Shown: in pieces, positions 1-11,465 of the stretch
How the letters are laid out: every line of letters begins with the position of its first letter
How positions within the stretch are numbered: position 1 is the stretch's first letter
Source of the DNA: Carettochelys insculpta
Taxonomy: Eukaryota > Chordata > Testudines > Carettochelyidae
Assembly: GCF_033958435.1 (NCBI RefSeq)
Contig: NC_134137.1
Location: forward strand, 239,552,501-239,616,500
Direction: 5' to 3'
DNA: 64,000 nucleotides
Program-made: the position numbers and the translations under genes
The notes under the pieces: model-generated
The model's input: the letters and a program-made list of their open reading frames with translations, nothing else
What the model was told of the DNA's origin: nothing
Databases searched by the model: none

Positions 1-2739
1 ACTCACAGGGAATAAAGGGGACAGAATTACACCCTCAGGGCATGTCTAAACTGCAGTTAAAGAAAAGCCACAGTAGCTAGTATTGAAGCCCAGTTCAAAT
101 GCCTCAGCCTTGCTCTGTGAAGTTAAAAATAGTGGTATTGACATTCAGACTCAAAATGGAGTCCAGAGTCTAAGATTCTTCCTCCTCACCAGGTGTCAGT
201 GGGTAGGCTTTAGCCTGAGCCCAAATGTCTACACTGCTATTTTTAGACCCCTAGCACTAGCAGAACTCAGCTAACAGGAGCTGTGAGAATCACTATTGTG
301 GGGCTTTTACTGCAGTAGAAACACATCCTAAAAGTGGTCTATATAGTGTCTCCACTCAGAACCGCATAGTAGGTGTCAGAGTCAGCAGTTTTCTCTTATG
401 CAGCTGCAGCGGGACCATTCGAGGTGAAGCATTGGCACTTCTGTTACCTATGCTCTGGCTAGAGCTGTTTCCATCCACCTCAGTTTCCAGTAAAAAAGTA
501 GTTGAAGATGCTGAATGACTGCACAGCAGATGTTAATATTAGCTACCCAAATAGCAACCTGAGCATTATTCTCAACCGGCTGTAGCTGCGACAGAGGAAG
601 CAACCCAAAACAACCAATTCGCAGACATTATCAGTTTCATGATATCATGGTGGGATTTTATTGGTTTCTCACTCACCAATATGAAAGGCAACAATATATT
701 GCTCCTCTGTCTGGTCGAAAGACAGCCCTGGTATAAACAGGCATAAGTCAAGTCAATGAGGTTTCATCCAGGTCTGAGTGTGATTTGTTATCATTTATTT
801 CCCTTTAAGAAATTCTGGTTAATCGTCTTAAAATAATTAATCGAATTCCAACCAAATTTTTGTAAGGGCTACATGGAGCCATTAGGTGCAGCTATAGGTG
901 TGGGGCTCAGTAGAACTGGGAAGGAGTTGTGCCTTGGAGATGCTGCTTCATGGCAGAATTCCTCCTCAGATCTCTCTCTTTCTCATGCAGAAGGAATGAA
1001 GGAGTGCACTGTATCAACCTTTTTACAAATGTAATGTACACACCCCCTTTGCAGCTAGGAGGGCCTCCCTGCCTCTTACAAGAAGGTGGATTATTAGGTA
1101 CACAGCAGCTGCTTTTGCATTTGGGCCAAGATCAGTTTAGGTTCTCTGCAGCCACACAATAGATCTTGTACCAATACTCCTCTAGCCAGACACAAAGGAT
1201 CAGGTCACAAGCTAGCCTTTAATAATCACTGGGAAACCAACACAGCTACAGGGCATGCTCCTGCTCCCATTAAAGTTAGAAACAAACATATTATCCTGAT
1301 TTCAATGGCAGCAAGATTAATAAATAAAGGTTGAAAACTTTCCAGCTCACCATTTGAATGGTCTTTTTTACACCTTAAAAAAGGCTATGTAACCTAGCAC
1401 TGAAATAAGCATCAGGAGACTTGGGTGCTGGTCTTGGTTCTGCTAGAAGCCTGTTGGGTAATCCTGAGCAGGTCCTTAGCCACTTTATGCCTCAGTTTCT
1501 CCATCTGTAAAATGGGGATAAATGATGCTAACCTCCTCTGTAAAGTACTTTGAGATTCCCTGTTGCTTTGATGACCAACATGCTAGCCACATGTGGCTAT
1601 TTGGCCCACTGAGAATAGCTAGTTCGCTTGAACAATAAATATATTTTTCAGAATAATGTGGCTAGTTTGCTATGGTGGCTACTGCTTCAGAACAGGTGTT
1701 TTCATTATGCAGCTCTTGAGAATGTGGGGTGAAATCAACCAATTCCCTTCCCATTTGTTTCCGTCTTTTATAGTGAAGACACTTCAAAAAACTGTATGAT
1801 CCTGCTTGTTTTCAGGTGCTTTCTGTGAAGGTAAGAAACCCCCATTCACTAAAAGAGTCAGCAAGGCAAGAAAGGTTTTAGAAGGATAAAATCACAAACA
1901 GGTCCACAGACACACAAATGACATCCGTTCAGAATTAACTCTGCCACTTTCATCCCAGAAGTGAAGTCGAGCTCCAACCTTTCTATTCCCATGAGGTGTT
2001 AGCTTTTCTTCATGAATGAATGGCTGATCACATTATGACAGATGAATGATCATCAGCGGGGGAGCTGACCAACATACCATGCCCTCTCACAGTCATTGCG
2101 GGGGAAGCCTAATGAGCAAATAACCTGCTGCAGCTTTCAACATATTTCCTGTAATTGAGAACTCATCAGTATTTTGTCTGGAATGCAGATGCCTGTCAGT
2201 CATGGGGTCAATGGAATTAGGGGCCATGTCAGGAGAGAGAGGCAACTAGTCGTAGATGACTCTTCTAAAAAATTACAGATGTTTTCTGGCTGCTTTGAAA
2301 TTACTCAATGTTACCTCCAAATCACTTAACCTCCTAACCCCACCCCAGATCCTCAAAGATATTTAAATTCCTAACTTCCATCAATCTGGGTAGGTTCTAA
2401 AGTGCCCAAATGCATTTGGTGGGAATTTCGTTCAGGCTACTAGTGCCTCTCCCAGGGATCTCGTCTTGCAAATGAGTACTTGCAGGTGACCCCATGCACA
2501 GCCTCATTAATTTCACCAACGGATGGTCAATAGGAGGATCAGCCCTTAGAACCTCTATTTTGACATAAATGTCACCCTACAGACCTCCCAGTGACAATGC
2601 TGTTATGGAAATGTCCTACAACAAGTTATAGAAATCTAGGCTTTAACAGATTTTTCAGGTCACCCTATACAAGAAAAAGCAATAATAATACTCCAGAGTC
2701 AGACCTCTCTTGGATGATTTTTAAAAAGCTACTTAAATA
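1..2739. other. Intergenic DNA downstream of ANO2, distal part
   Basis: No gene recognised. Apart from the MIR-like SINE at about 1395-1570, I see no repeat or RNA that I can name. The short open frames at 83-274 and 929-1162 have no coding character. Confidence 0.6.
1395..1570 (+). repeat. MIR-type SINE
   Basis: Contains the MIR core and 3' half: a loosely matching 'gggtaatcctgagcaggtc' segment, then 'cctcagtttctccatctg' and 'taaaatggggataa'. These are hallmarks of the ancient amniote MIR family. It is diverged. Confidence 0.75.
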
Positions 2740-3635
2740 AACTCCTTCTAGTAGTCATTCGAACTCAGGGACCCATCCATGCAACAAACCTCGTTGCCAG
2801 CTCTGCCCACATATCTAGACCAGCAACACCATTACAGGACCTAACCAGATCAGTCACACCATCGGGGGTTCATTCAGCTGCACATCTACCAATATAATTT
2901 ATGCCGTCATGTGCCAGCAATGCCCCTCTGCTATATACATCAGACAAACTGGACAGTCTCTACGTAAAAGAATAAACGCACACAAATCAGATATTAGAAA
3001 TGGCAATATACAAAAACCCGTAGGAGAGCACTTCAATCTCCCAGGCCACACAGTAGCAGACGTAAAAGTAGCTATCCTACAGCAAAAAAATTTCAGGACC
3101 AGACTCCAAAGAGAAATTTCTGAGCTACAATTCATCTGCAAATTAGACGCCCTCAGCTCAGGCTTAAACAAAGACAGTGAATGGCTGGCTAAATACAAAA
3201 GCAGCTTCTCCTCCCTTGGTGTTCGCACCACCAGATCAACTGCTGGTAGTAGGCCTCACCCTTGCTGACTGAGCTTTTGTGGGGCAGACCCACTTCTTCA
3301 GACCATAGCCATACCAGAACAGACTCAATATTTAAGGCACAGAGAACCAAAAAATATTCATCAAGGTAGACAAATCAGAAAAATTGTAATCAACATGGGC
3401 ACATCACAAAAGAAGAGGGGCGGTAGGAGTGGGAAAAGTCAACCTTGATGACTGTTTTTGGTTCTCTGTGCCTTAACTATTGAGTCTGTTCTGGTATGGC
3501 TATGGTCTGAAGAAGTGGGCCTGTCCCATGAAAGCTCATCACCTAATAAATTATTTTGCTAGTCTTTAAAGTGCTACTGGACTGCTTTTTTGTTTTGATA
3601 GAATACAGACTAACATGGCTATCTCTCTGTTACTA
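2740..3635 (+). mobile_element. Penelope-like element, 5'-truncated, with GIY-YIG endonuclease remnant and inverted-repeat tail
   Basis: One reading frame runs from about 2768 to the stop at 3266-3268, broken by an in-frame TAG at 2816-2818. It begins with HPCNKPRCQLC, a cysteine cluster like the one between reverse transcriptase and endonuclease in Penelope-like elements. Then comes NIIYAVMCQQCPSAIYIRQT, the GIY-YIG nuclease core (IIY and YIR in place of GIY and YIG), with a conserved arginine downstream and GEHFNLPGH carrying the likely catalytic glutamate. The reverse transcriptase is missing. The 3' part has two inverted arms (3282-3348 and 3460-3526, about 67 bp each) and then the tail 'gaagtgggcctgtccc ... 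ctaataaattattttgctag', which recurs throughout the window. The left boundary is approximate. Confidence 0.85.
2909..3268 (+). pseudogene. GIY-YIG endonuclease domain of Penelope-like retroelement (degenerate)
   Basis: Open segment of 119 codons, downstream of an in-frame stop in the same frame. MCQQCPSAIYIRQTGQSLRK matches the GIY-YIG nuclease fused to reverse transcriptase in canonical Penelope elements, where it nicks target DNA. The Y-I-G motif reads Y-I-R, and the upstream reverse transcriptase is absent, so it is most likely inactive. The following PVGEHFNLPGHTVADVKVAI has the conserved glutamate and histidines. Confidence 0.8.
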
Positions 3636-3640
3636 TGTTT

Positions 3641-4797
3641 AGGACAGACAGACTGGGAGAGGAAAAAAGGCATAGAGAGGAGAAGTGAACTGTAAAAGGT
3701 TAGGCTTCAATAGCTCTGGCTGGCCAACAAAAATTCCAAAAATGAGGAATCCTTTTTTCTTTTGTTCTACATCAGAAATGAAAAGGGAACGTTAGTCCAG
3801 GGCTTGCAGCACTGATCTGGGAAAGCTTGAAACATTCCCCTTCTCCAAAAGCAGTGACTGACCCAGAACGTCTTACAACCATTGAGTTATAGGGGAGTGC
3901 AAGTAGGTGTCTCTCTCACACTGTCTCTCATTTTAACTAAAAATTGCATCCTGGATTGGAGAACCCCTCCCAACAACATTTTTACCAAAGGTGATATATT
4001 CCTGCATAAACATTTTGCTGGTACAAATCAGCATTTTCCAATTTATAAAATTTCATCTAAAAATTCCCAGCCAGCTAGCTGTCTCAGGTCAATGACCAAG
4101 CTCAGACTCACGCTCAGGTCTCCCCACTTATTCACCAAGCCACATTGCTTCTCTGCCCTATTCTGTTTTCTCTTTAATAAAAAACTTAGAAATGTGGTTA
4201 CTAAGGAACCATTGTGGCTTTGTCCCAGTCAAATTCCATATGATTTCTCCACAATGGAATCAAGGGAGGGAAGGAGGTTTGCACTCACTTCAATCACTCT
4301 GCAAAAGATGGCAAGATCCCTGCCTGGAATGCAGTTGAGTATAAAAAACTTCCACTCCAGCTCATTCAGGATATACAAACCAGATGGCATTCTATCTATG
4401 ACATGATTAAATGTACTCCAGCTCAGAAAGTAGCAATCACAGACATCATCAAGAGCAATGACATGAGGGAGGGCATTGTCCTTAATCTGACTGTTATTAC
4501 CCTAACAGCAGCCAGTAGCGTGCTAGGTGCCATGCAGCACAGAGTAGATGACATGGTCCTGGTCCTGTAAGGCTTATAGACTAATTCCAAACAGAACGAA
4601 ATGAGGTGGGAGTGGCAGGGCAATATGATGGGAAAAAGAATGATGGGGTAACAGTAGTAATACCACAGGGTTATTCCATAAAGGCACACATGCTGTGTGG
4701 TTGAGCAAGGTTTGTCTGTGGATAGATCAGCTGATCTGGGGACTGATCCAAAGCCTGTTGAAATCAGTGGGACTCTTGGCTCCTTGTAGATGGCCTC
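3641..4797. other. Intergenic, no recognised feature
   Basis: The 174-codon open frame at 3882-4406 has no recognisable domain and no coding-like composition, and I do not call it a gene. Nothing else was identified. Confidence 0.6.
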
Positions 4798-4800
4798 ATA

Positions 4801-5511
4801 AGCTACGTCTACACGTGAAGCCTACATCAAAGTAGCTTATTTCGATGTAGCGACATCGAAATAGGCTATTTCGATGAATAACGTCTACACGTCCTCCAGG
4901 GCTGGCAACGTCGACGTTCAACATCGACGTTGCGCAGCACCACATCGAAATAGGCGCTGCGAGGGAACATCTACATGCCAAAGTAGCACACATCGAAATA
5001 AGGGTGCCAGGAACAGCTGCAGACAGGGTCACAGGGCGGACTCAACAGCAAGCCGCTCCCTTAAAGGGCCCCTCCCAGACACAGTTGCACTAAACAACAC
5101 AAGATCCACAGAGCCGACAACTGGTTGCAGACCCTGTGCATGCAGCATGGATCCCCAGCTGCAGCAGCAGCAGCCAGAAGCCCTGGGCTAAGGGCTGCTG
5201 CACACGGTGACCATAGAGCCCTGCAGGGGCTGGAGAGAGCACGTCTCTCAACCCCTCAGCTGATGGCCACCATGGTGGACCCCGCTATTTCGATGTTGTG
5301 GGACGCGGATCGTCTACACGTGCCCTACTTCAACGTTCAACTTCGAAGTAGGGCGCTATTCCCATCCCCTCATGGGGTTAGCGGCTTCGACGTCTCGCCG
5401 CCTAACGTCGATGTTAACATCGAAATAACGCCCAACACGTGTAGCCGTGATGGGCGCTATTTCGAAGTTAGTGCCGCTACTTCGAAGTAGCGTGCACGTG
5501 TAGACAAGGCT
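4801..5511 (+). mobile_element. Non-autonomous DNA transposon, family 1 (copy 1, 711 bp)
   Basis: Terminal inverted repeats read AGCTACGTCTACACGTG at the left and end cacgtgtagacaaggct at the right. They are flanked by ATA at 4798-4800 and 5512-5514, a 3-bp target duplication. The interior is dense in 'atcgaaat' and 'ttcgaagt' and rich in CpG, unlike the flanks. It carries open frames at 4874-5191 and 5125-5490 that recur in copy 3 (43506-44216). A 3-bp duplication would fit the PIF/Harbinger superfamily, but no transposase is visible, so the assignment is inference. Confidence 0.85.
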
Positions 5512-5514
5512 ATA

Positions 5515-8290
5515 GAAGCAGACCCCTGTTGAAATGTCCCAGTCCTGAATATTTTATCATTGTGACTTGATACACCAGTGGAGAAAGGTCTGTAAAATGC
5601 AATTGTCACCTCTGGAACATGTCTGTGACAATAACATAAAGAGATTCCATATTTTTTGGCCTGTCACTACTCTCTAGATCACATGGACACAGCTTACACT
5701 AGAGAGATGCTCACCCTGACCACCAGCCCTGGGAACTGAAAATGAATCTGCTTCCTTTCTCGTTCATCTCTCACTATCAGTAGTAATGGCTATTTCATAG
5801 TCAAACACAGTTAACACAATAGTAGGATGAAAAGCAAAGGAACAAAAGGTGAATTAACTATGTGAAAAAATCTCTAGTTTTACTCTACACCCTAAATTTT
5901 GAAATGTGTAATTATTGCCATTTTAGAAATGGACATGTTTTGGTAAGCTCACTTTGATCAAAAATAGAGACTCAGGTAGCTAAACTTCCTCCCCCATACT
6001 CAGTTTTCAAATATTGACATTTCAAACATCAGAGTAAGAAATATTTTCACCAGCTCTAATTAAAACAGTATTAAAGATGCAAATACAAGAACCAGTTGGG
6101 AACAGTCTATCATAGCACTTCTATGACATCCTTCAGCATGTCATCTGTAAGCTCTTTCGAATGAACTTATTTTAAACTTGGTGCCATTCAAATGGCACTG
6201 AAGCTCAAAATAAGTGTCTATTTCAAAGTTCCCACTACCCCTCTCACAACGAGGAGTAGTGGAAATGGAATACCATGCTCAAAATAGTGCTGCTAGTTCA
6301 AATGAGGTGTTTATCCACAGGGTTGCCGTTTTGAGATACATTTGCATCCCGAAATGGCAACCACAGTGTAGCCATAGCCTGGGATGTAGGCATTTAGGCA
6401 CTTCTGGAAATCACTGCAGGTCTCCTATTTGCAACTTTGAGTGTCTAAATACCTTGGAAAATCTGGGCCTAAGTGATCGTCACACTCACTTAGATGCTAA
6501 GAGAGGAAAAAATATTGGAAAAAATGTAGGTAAATGCAGATCTCAACCCAGGCTCTGTCAATCTCTTTCAACAGATTAATGTACATTTCCCTTGTTGCTT
6601 CTTATGTTGGGTTGGGGAGCTTCTTCTGAGCAAAATTCACACTTAAAATCTTTATCTTGACATTTTTTCCTGAACGTGCTCTATTTGCTGAGCATGGCTT
6701 TTATTCCCACCCCTTATATATTCATGCCATTAGCTACATGAGAGTGCCTGTTGCTACACATTGACGTTAAATTAGGGGTAACTTTCCAAGTCAGTTCAGT
6801 GGGCCAATAACTGGTGTATTGAGTTCAACCAATGGTAAAAGGAACATGGATATTGTTAGGCCTATATTAGGCTATGTCTTCACTACCTGTAAGAGAGACT
6901 TGGGGTTTGATTTTGCATGCTTAATGAGGATGCACAAAATTGAACTATCAGGAGTTGACAGTCAACCCCTGCACTCCTCATTTTTGCAGGCTTAAGAGAG
7001 GCTGCTGGGAGATTTTTCTCCAGTCGACCTCCCTCTGTGAGGTTGACCAGGTAAGTTGATGGTAGATAAGTTGATTCCAGTTATGCAGCTGCCATAACTG
7101 GAATTGTGCAGCTATGATCAACTTTAAGGTCTAGTCTAGATCTGGCCTGAGATATATTTTTAGTCTTTCCAGGACACGGATGTCCTCTTCATCTGTATTT
7201 GTGCTGGACCCAGTCCTGAGGAGCCCTGTTACTGATTGTTAAGATACTACTGAAACTTCAAGTGCAGACAGACTTCAAGAATGCTCAACATAACTTCTTG
7301 GAGCTACAGTTTCTATCTCAGATGCAATGCACACCCATGGATATTTCACTCCGGGTGCAGTCGCAAATACCGAGGAGCAACTCATTTAAACAACCTTACT
7401 ATTACTTTCCACTTAATCTGTTATCCAACATTAAAAAAGCATTGTATAAATATTATTGCCATATTTTGACCTATATAGCTAGGGAAGCTTTGGGACCCTT
7501 GCAAGTTTCCAGTAAGAAGTAGAAACTGATAGAATCTGAAGTGTTTTTTGAGGCAAAGTTGTTCATTTATAAGGAAGGTACAAAGTTTGTTTGGGTTTTT
7601 TTTCCCTGTCTGAATGCAGGATGGACCATGACCAAAAGGAGATGTTTTCTACAGCCTCAAGTTTCTTTAGTCAACACACCTAAAAATTCTCTGTCTGGCT
7701 TTTTCCAGGATCACACTGTGTCACAGGACACTGCTTGGTTTTCTTGTTTTTCCACAGCTGCCTTCACTGTTCCTGTCTTTAAGTCTTTGATCTCATCTTC
7801 CTTACACCACAATAGTCAGCCAAAAGCACCTGGGTGGGTTAACACGTTCCTTTTGTCTTATGTGGGGGATTTCACAGTTGTGTTAATTAAAGGATGAATT
7901 TGTACCTATCAGCCTCAAAGGAGTTTTAGCAATTGATAGAGGTCTGCCAACAGGGGACAGGTTGGGGGCAAATGGGGCAAGTGCTTTGGAGAGAGGCCAT
8001 TCAAAAGAACCTGGGGCTCCAGATTGCTATTTCTACTGTAGTAGTGGCAGCAGCCAGAGCCCCTGGCCCTCTGAATTCCTGATGTAGTTCCACTTCACAT
8101 GCTCCAGGTGGCTCTCTTGGCTGCCTGGGCAGGGGCAGGGGCAGGGATGTGATGCAGCACATTCCAGGCAGCACTGCAGGCTGGCTGCCATCAAGCCTGC
8201 GTCCCTTCTAGTTGAGGCCCTGTCCCTTCCAGGAGCACAGATCCCACCCTCGTCCCACACCTTGCCCAAAGGCTCAGCAAATCTTAACCT
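5515..8290. other. Intergenic with old MITE-like fragments
   Basis: About 6130-6385 ends 'acagtgtagccatagcc', the terminal style of the window's other inverted-repeat elements, and is rich in 'tttcaaa/tttgaaa'. About 6885-7145 starts 'ggctatgtcttcactacc' and looks like another old element. No gene is supported; 7262-7897 holds overlapping open frames without recognisable content. Confidence 0.45.
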
Positions 8291-8339
8291 CTTCTGAGCT
8301 GACAATACTGTGTGAGCTGGGTGAACTCTTGTTAACAGT

Positions 8340-8480
8340 TTTGGTTTTCTTTTCACACTTGTGAGGTAGGGAAGTATTATTCATCTCATGTTAAAGGTGG
8401 GGAAGCTGAGGCATGGAGGTGACTTGAATGGGCCTAAGTCACCAGCTAGGTCCATGGACAAAATCAGGCACAGAACCTGG
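8340..8480 (-). repeat. MIR-type SINE fragment
   Basis: The reverse complement reads a MIR-like 'caagtcacctccatgcctca...cttcccca' followed by an AT-rich 3' half. Confidence 0.55.
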
Positions 8481-8879
8481 AAAAACTTCTATGCTAGTGC
8501 CTTGCCCACAAGCCCTTCCTTCCTCCCAACTATTCAAGAGCACCAAAGAAAGCGGTCCTTGAGGGGTTTTTTTTTTGTTTTTTATTTTTGGTGATGCTGA
8601 GTGTACCAATGGAATACAACCAACACAGCCATCTCAAGGGAGGGGGTCAGCGTGTACCATGCTCATGACAACGGTCAGATGAAGTCACTGTGGAAGGGCA
8701 TAATGATAACAAAGAGATGAGAAGTGAGAAACAAAAAGAAAATACATAATTCATGTGTGTGATGGGGACAACACCAGGGGCAACACAGCTTTTCTTAGCA
8801 GCCATGTGTGAGAACAATGAATGGAAGGCAAGTAGTAAACAAGCTAAGCCCCTAAAGAACTGAAGATGTCCTAGAGTTT

Positions 8880-9110
8880 GCTATGTTTCCTGTCCTCCAG
8901 GCATGCTCAGCTAGCTGAAGACTACACTTGCCTAATTAAAAGCGCCACCTGATGCCAGAACTCCCACCTTGTGGGGCTGGGCCAATTGAAAGACCTTTGA
9001 ATCCCTATAATTGACCTTACTGAGAATTAAAGCTTGTCTCTTGCTTGGACCGGACCAAGAGGTGTACACAGCGCTCCCCTGCCTGTGAACACCAATCACC
9101 TCCTAGTGCT
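8880..9110 (+). repeat. LTR-like sequence (tentative)
   Basis: 'gagaattaaagcttgtctct' resembles the R-U5 junction of a retroviral LTR (a poly(A)-type hexamer followed by a GT/CT-rich stretch). No second LTR, primer site or viral gene is seen nearby, so this may be a solo LTR remnant or chance. Confidence 0.2.
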
Positions 9111-10055
9111 TTGGAAGAGATTGGAAGATAAAACTAGACCACTAGGGCGCTCTTGAGGTCAAAAGAGCTTTTGAGATAGAACATCTCAAATTATTTCATC
9201 TGGTACCTCATGCCAAAGGACTGAACGTCAATGAAATCTCTCCAGCTTGGAAGAATAATCAGTCTGGGGGTTATACAAATAGCCTAGAGTGACATAGGGC
9301 AATTGTAGAAGTTCAGGGGCTGATTTTTGTCCTCCGATGCAGATGCATGTGAGGATAGTATAATATCCACCAGAGACCAGGGAAGAATTCTCATAGGTCA
9401 GGAGACAGAGGGCTGACAAAAGTGCTCCTATACTACCCCCAACCCACCCCTCTCGTGACCACATTACACCACAGTGTAAAGCTCTCCGTGTTTACAAGAA
9501 AGATGTCAGATATGATTATAACCAACTACGTTATGTCACAATTTCTTTTTCATCTCTGTGGGTAGGGAACACATGTACTTACCTTAATAAGGAACCACAT
9601 AGTTCACTTTGGTAGGCAGCTACACTAAAATATGGTTACTACTGGAGCTTATAGATTGGCTATAACTAGAGTGGGGCATACACCTCAAACAAAGTTTAGC
9701 AAATACTCTTTTCTTTGGCTGCTTGTGTGTCCCTTTTAAGTTCGCCTTCTAAAAACATTTGTTCAGTTGAGTTCTACATCTATAAATGATAGCAGAAATT
9801 AAATCAAATTCAACGCTCAACATTTACACTGTCTGGTCCTACAACCAAATCAACAGTTTTTCCTCTGACAATGTTGAGTGTGTGTGATCCTCTTCTAATG
9901 ACCCATCTGATAGTTGGGAAAAATTGGACATAGCAGAAGAAGAGCAATATCAGTTGTTACCCTTGATTTACTTTGACTTCTTTTCACCCCATTTCTACTT
10001 ATTATAAAAGTGTTTATGCCCTAGAGATCCAGTTGTGCTATTTTCTCTCTCACTC
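9111..10055. other. Intergenic, no recognised feature
   Basis: AT-rich unique-looking DNA with no open frame of coding character, no RNA gene and no repeat that I can name. Confidence 0.55.
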
Positions 10056-10064
10056 ACACCCACT

Positions 10065-10215
10065 GTAAGACAGTCGCTGCCTCAAAGCGTTTACAGTCTA
10101 AATAGATACAGATGGAAGGGAAACAAAGGTACAGCAATGTCAGGTGACTTGCCTAAGTCACCCAATGGCAAAGCATGCAAGACAGACCTAGAACCCACAT
10201 CACCTGATTAGTAGC
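10065..10215 (-). repeat. MIR-type SINE fragment
   Basis: 'gtgacttgcctaagtcaccc' and the preceding 'ggaagggaaacaaaggtaca' correspond to the minus-strand MIR core (gaaactgaggcacagag...gtgacttgcccaaggtca). Confidence 0.55.
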
Positions 10216-10635
10216 ATCATAGTCTCCACACCAGGACAATTCCAGCTCTCTAGTGTAATGCTGCTATGACTGTGGGTGTATAAAAAGCAAATCATGTCAG
10301 CAGTCATGAGTTAATATAGGATTCTTGGAGCAACAGCATCTAAGTCCTGAATTTGAAAAGAGAGCCCAGGCATGAGCTGGAACTCTGCTTGCATGGGAGA
10401 TGGTAGAAAGCCTTCAGACAGGTGGGAGTGCCTCTTGTTTGTTGTCAAAGGTTTGGTAGGTAGCTTCCTATTCCTCTGCCTCATCGTAAATCAGGCGAAG
10501 GGCAGCTGGAATAGTTTTGTGACAACTAGACACATGGTTTTCCTGGCTTCTTGCTTTGATTTGATTCAATTCCCACCACTGTCCTACTCCTTTCTCTACT
10601 GCATCAACTACAAACTCTGATTTTAAAGCCCTTTA

Positions 10636-11465
10636 AATTATAGCTACACACAGCAGCATTATTCCTGATAAAAACTATTCCGGAAGAGGTATTCTGGAAT
10701 GGCTTATGCCAAAATTGCACAGCTACACACAAAATACATTTCAAAACAGCACTCAGTTATTTCAAAATACAGCATCTACACACAATACAGCCTATTTTGA
10801 AATACAGCCACTGGACACACTGGCAGTGTCTACACGTGCCCCAAACTTCAAAATGGCCACGCAAATGGCCATTTCGAAGTTTACTAATGAAGTGCTGAAA
10901 TGCATATTCAGCGCTTCATTAGCATGCGGGCGGCTGCGGCGCTTCGAAATTGACGCGGCTTGCCACCGCATGTCTCGTCCAGACGGGGCTCCTTTTCGAA
11001 AGGACCCCGCCTACTTCAAAGTCCCCTTATTCAGCTCATGGGAATAAGGGGACTTTGAAGTAGGAGGGGTCCTTTTGAAAAGGAGCCCCATCTGGACGAG
11101 ACGCGCGGTGGCAAGCCGCGTCAATTTCGAAGCGCCGCAGCCGCCCGCATGCTAATGAAGTGCTGAATATGCATTTCAGCGCTTCATTAGTAAACTTCGA
11201 AATGGCCATTTGCGTGGCCATTTTGAAGTTTGGGGCACGTGTAGACGTAGCCACTATGGCTTATTCCAAATAGGCTCTATTCCCTGCCTATTCAGCCCCT
11301 CTTTTGCACTAGCTACTTCAAAATAGGTGCTATGCCTTGTGTAGTGAGATTTACCAATTTCAAAATGAGGCACCTGCTATTTCAAACTTATTTCAAAATA
11401 GTGGTTGTGTTGGGTAGATGCTTGCATAGTCATTTCAACATAACTTTGCTTGGTAGACATACCCT
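10636..11465. mobile_element. Old AT-rich inverted-repeat element, split by a younger palindromic MITE
   Basis: 10636-10821 and 11253-11465 are halves of an element rich in 'atttcaaaata'. The same features ('agctacacacagcagcatta', 'gaagaggtattctggaat', 'cttattccaaataggctcta') recur in reverse at 25525-25893. The insertion at 10822-11252 interrupts it, so this element is older. Confidence 0.6.
10822..11252. mobile_element. Palindromic MITE, family 2 (431 bp)
   Basis: Nearly the whole element is one inverted repeat. GGCAGTGTCTACACGTGCC at the left answers GGCACGTGTAGACGTAGCC at the right, and the arms meet near 11037 at 'cccttattcagctcatggg'. It is flanked by ACT at 10819-10821 and 11253-11255, a 3-bp target duplication. 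Its tips share 'gtctacacgtg' with family 1, suggesting mobilisation by the same or a related transposase (inference). Confidence 0.85.

Noticed and set aside
3882..4406. 174-codon plus open frame
   Set aside because: No recognisable domain, no promoter or splice context, and ordinary AT-rich intergenic composition.
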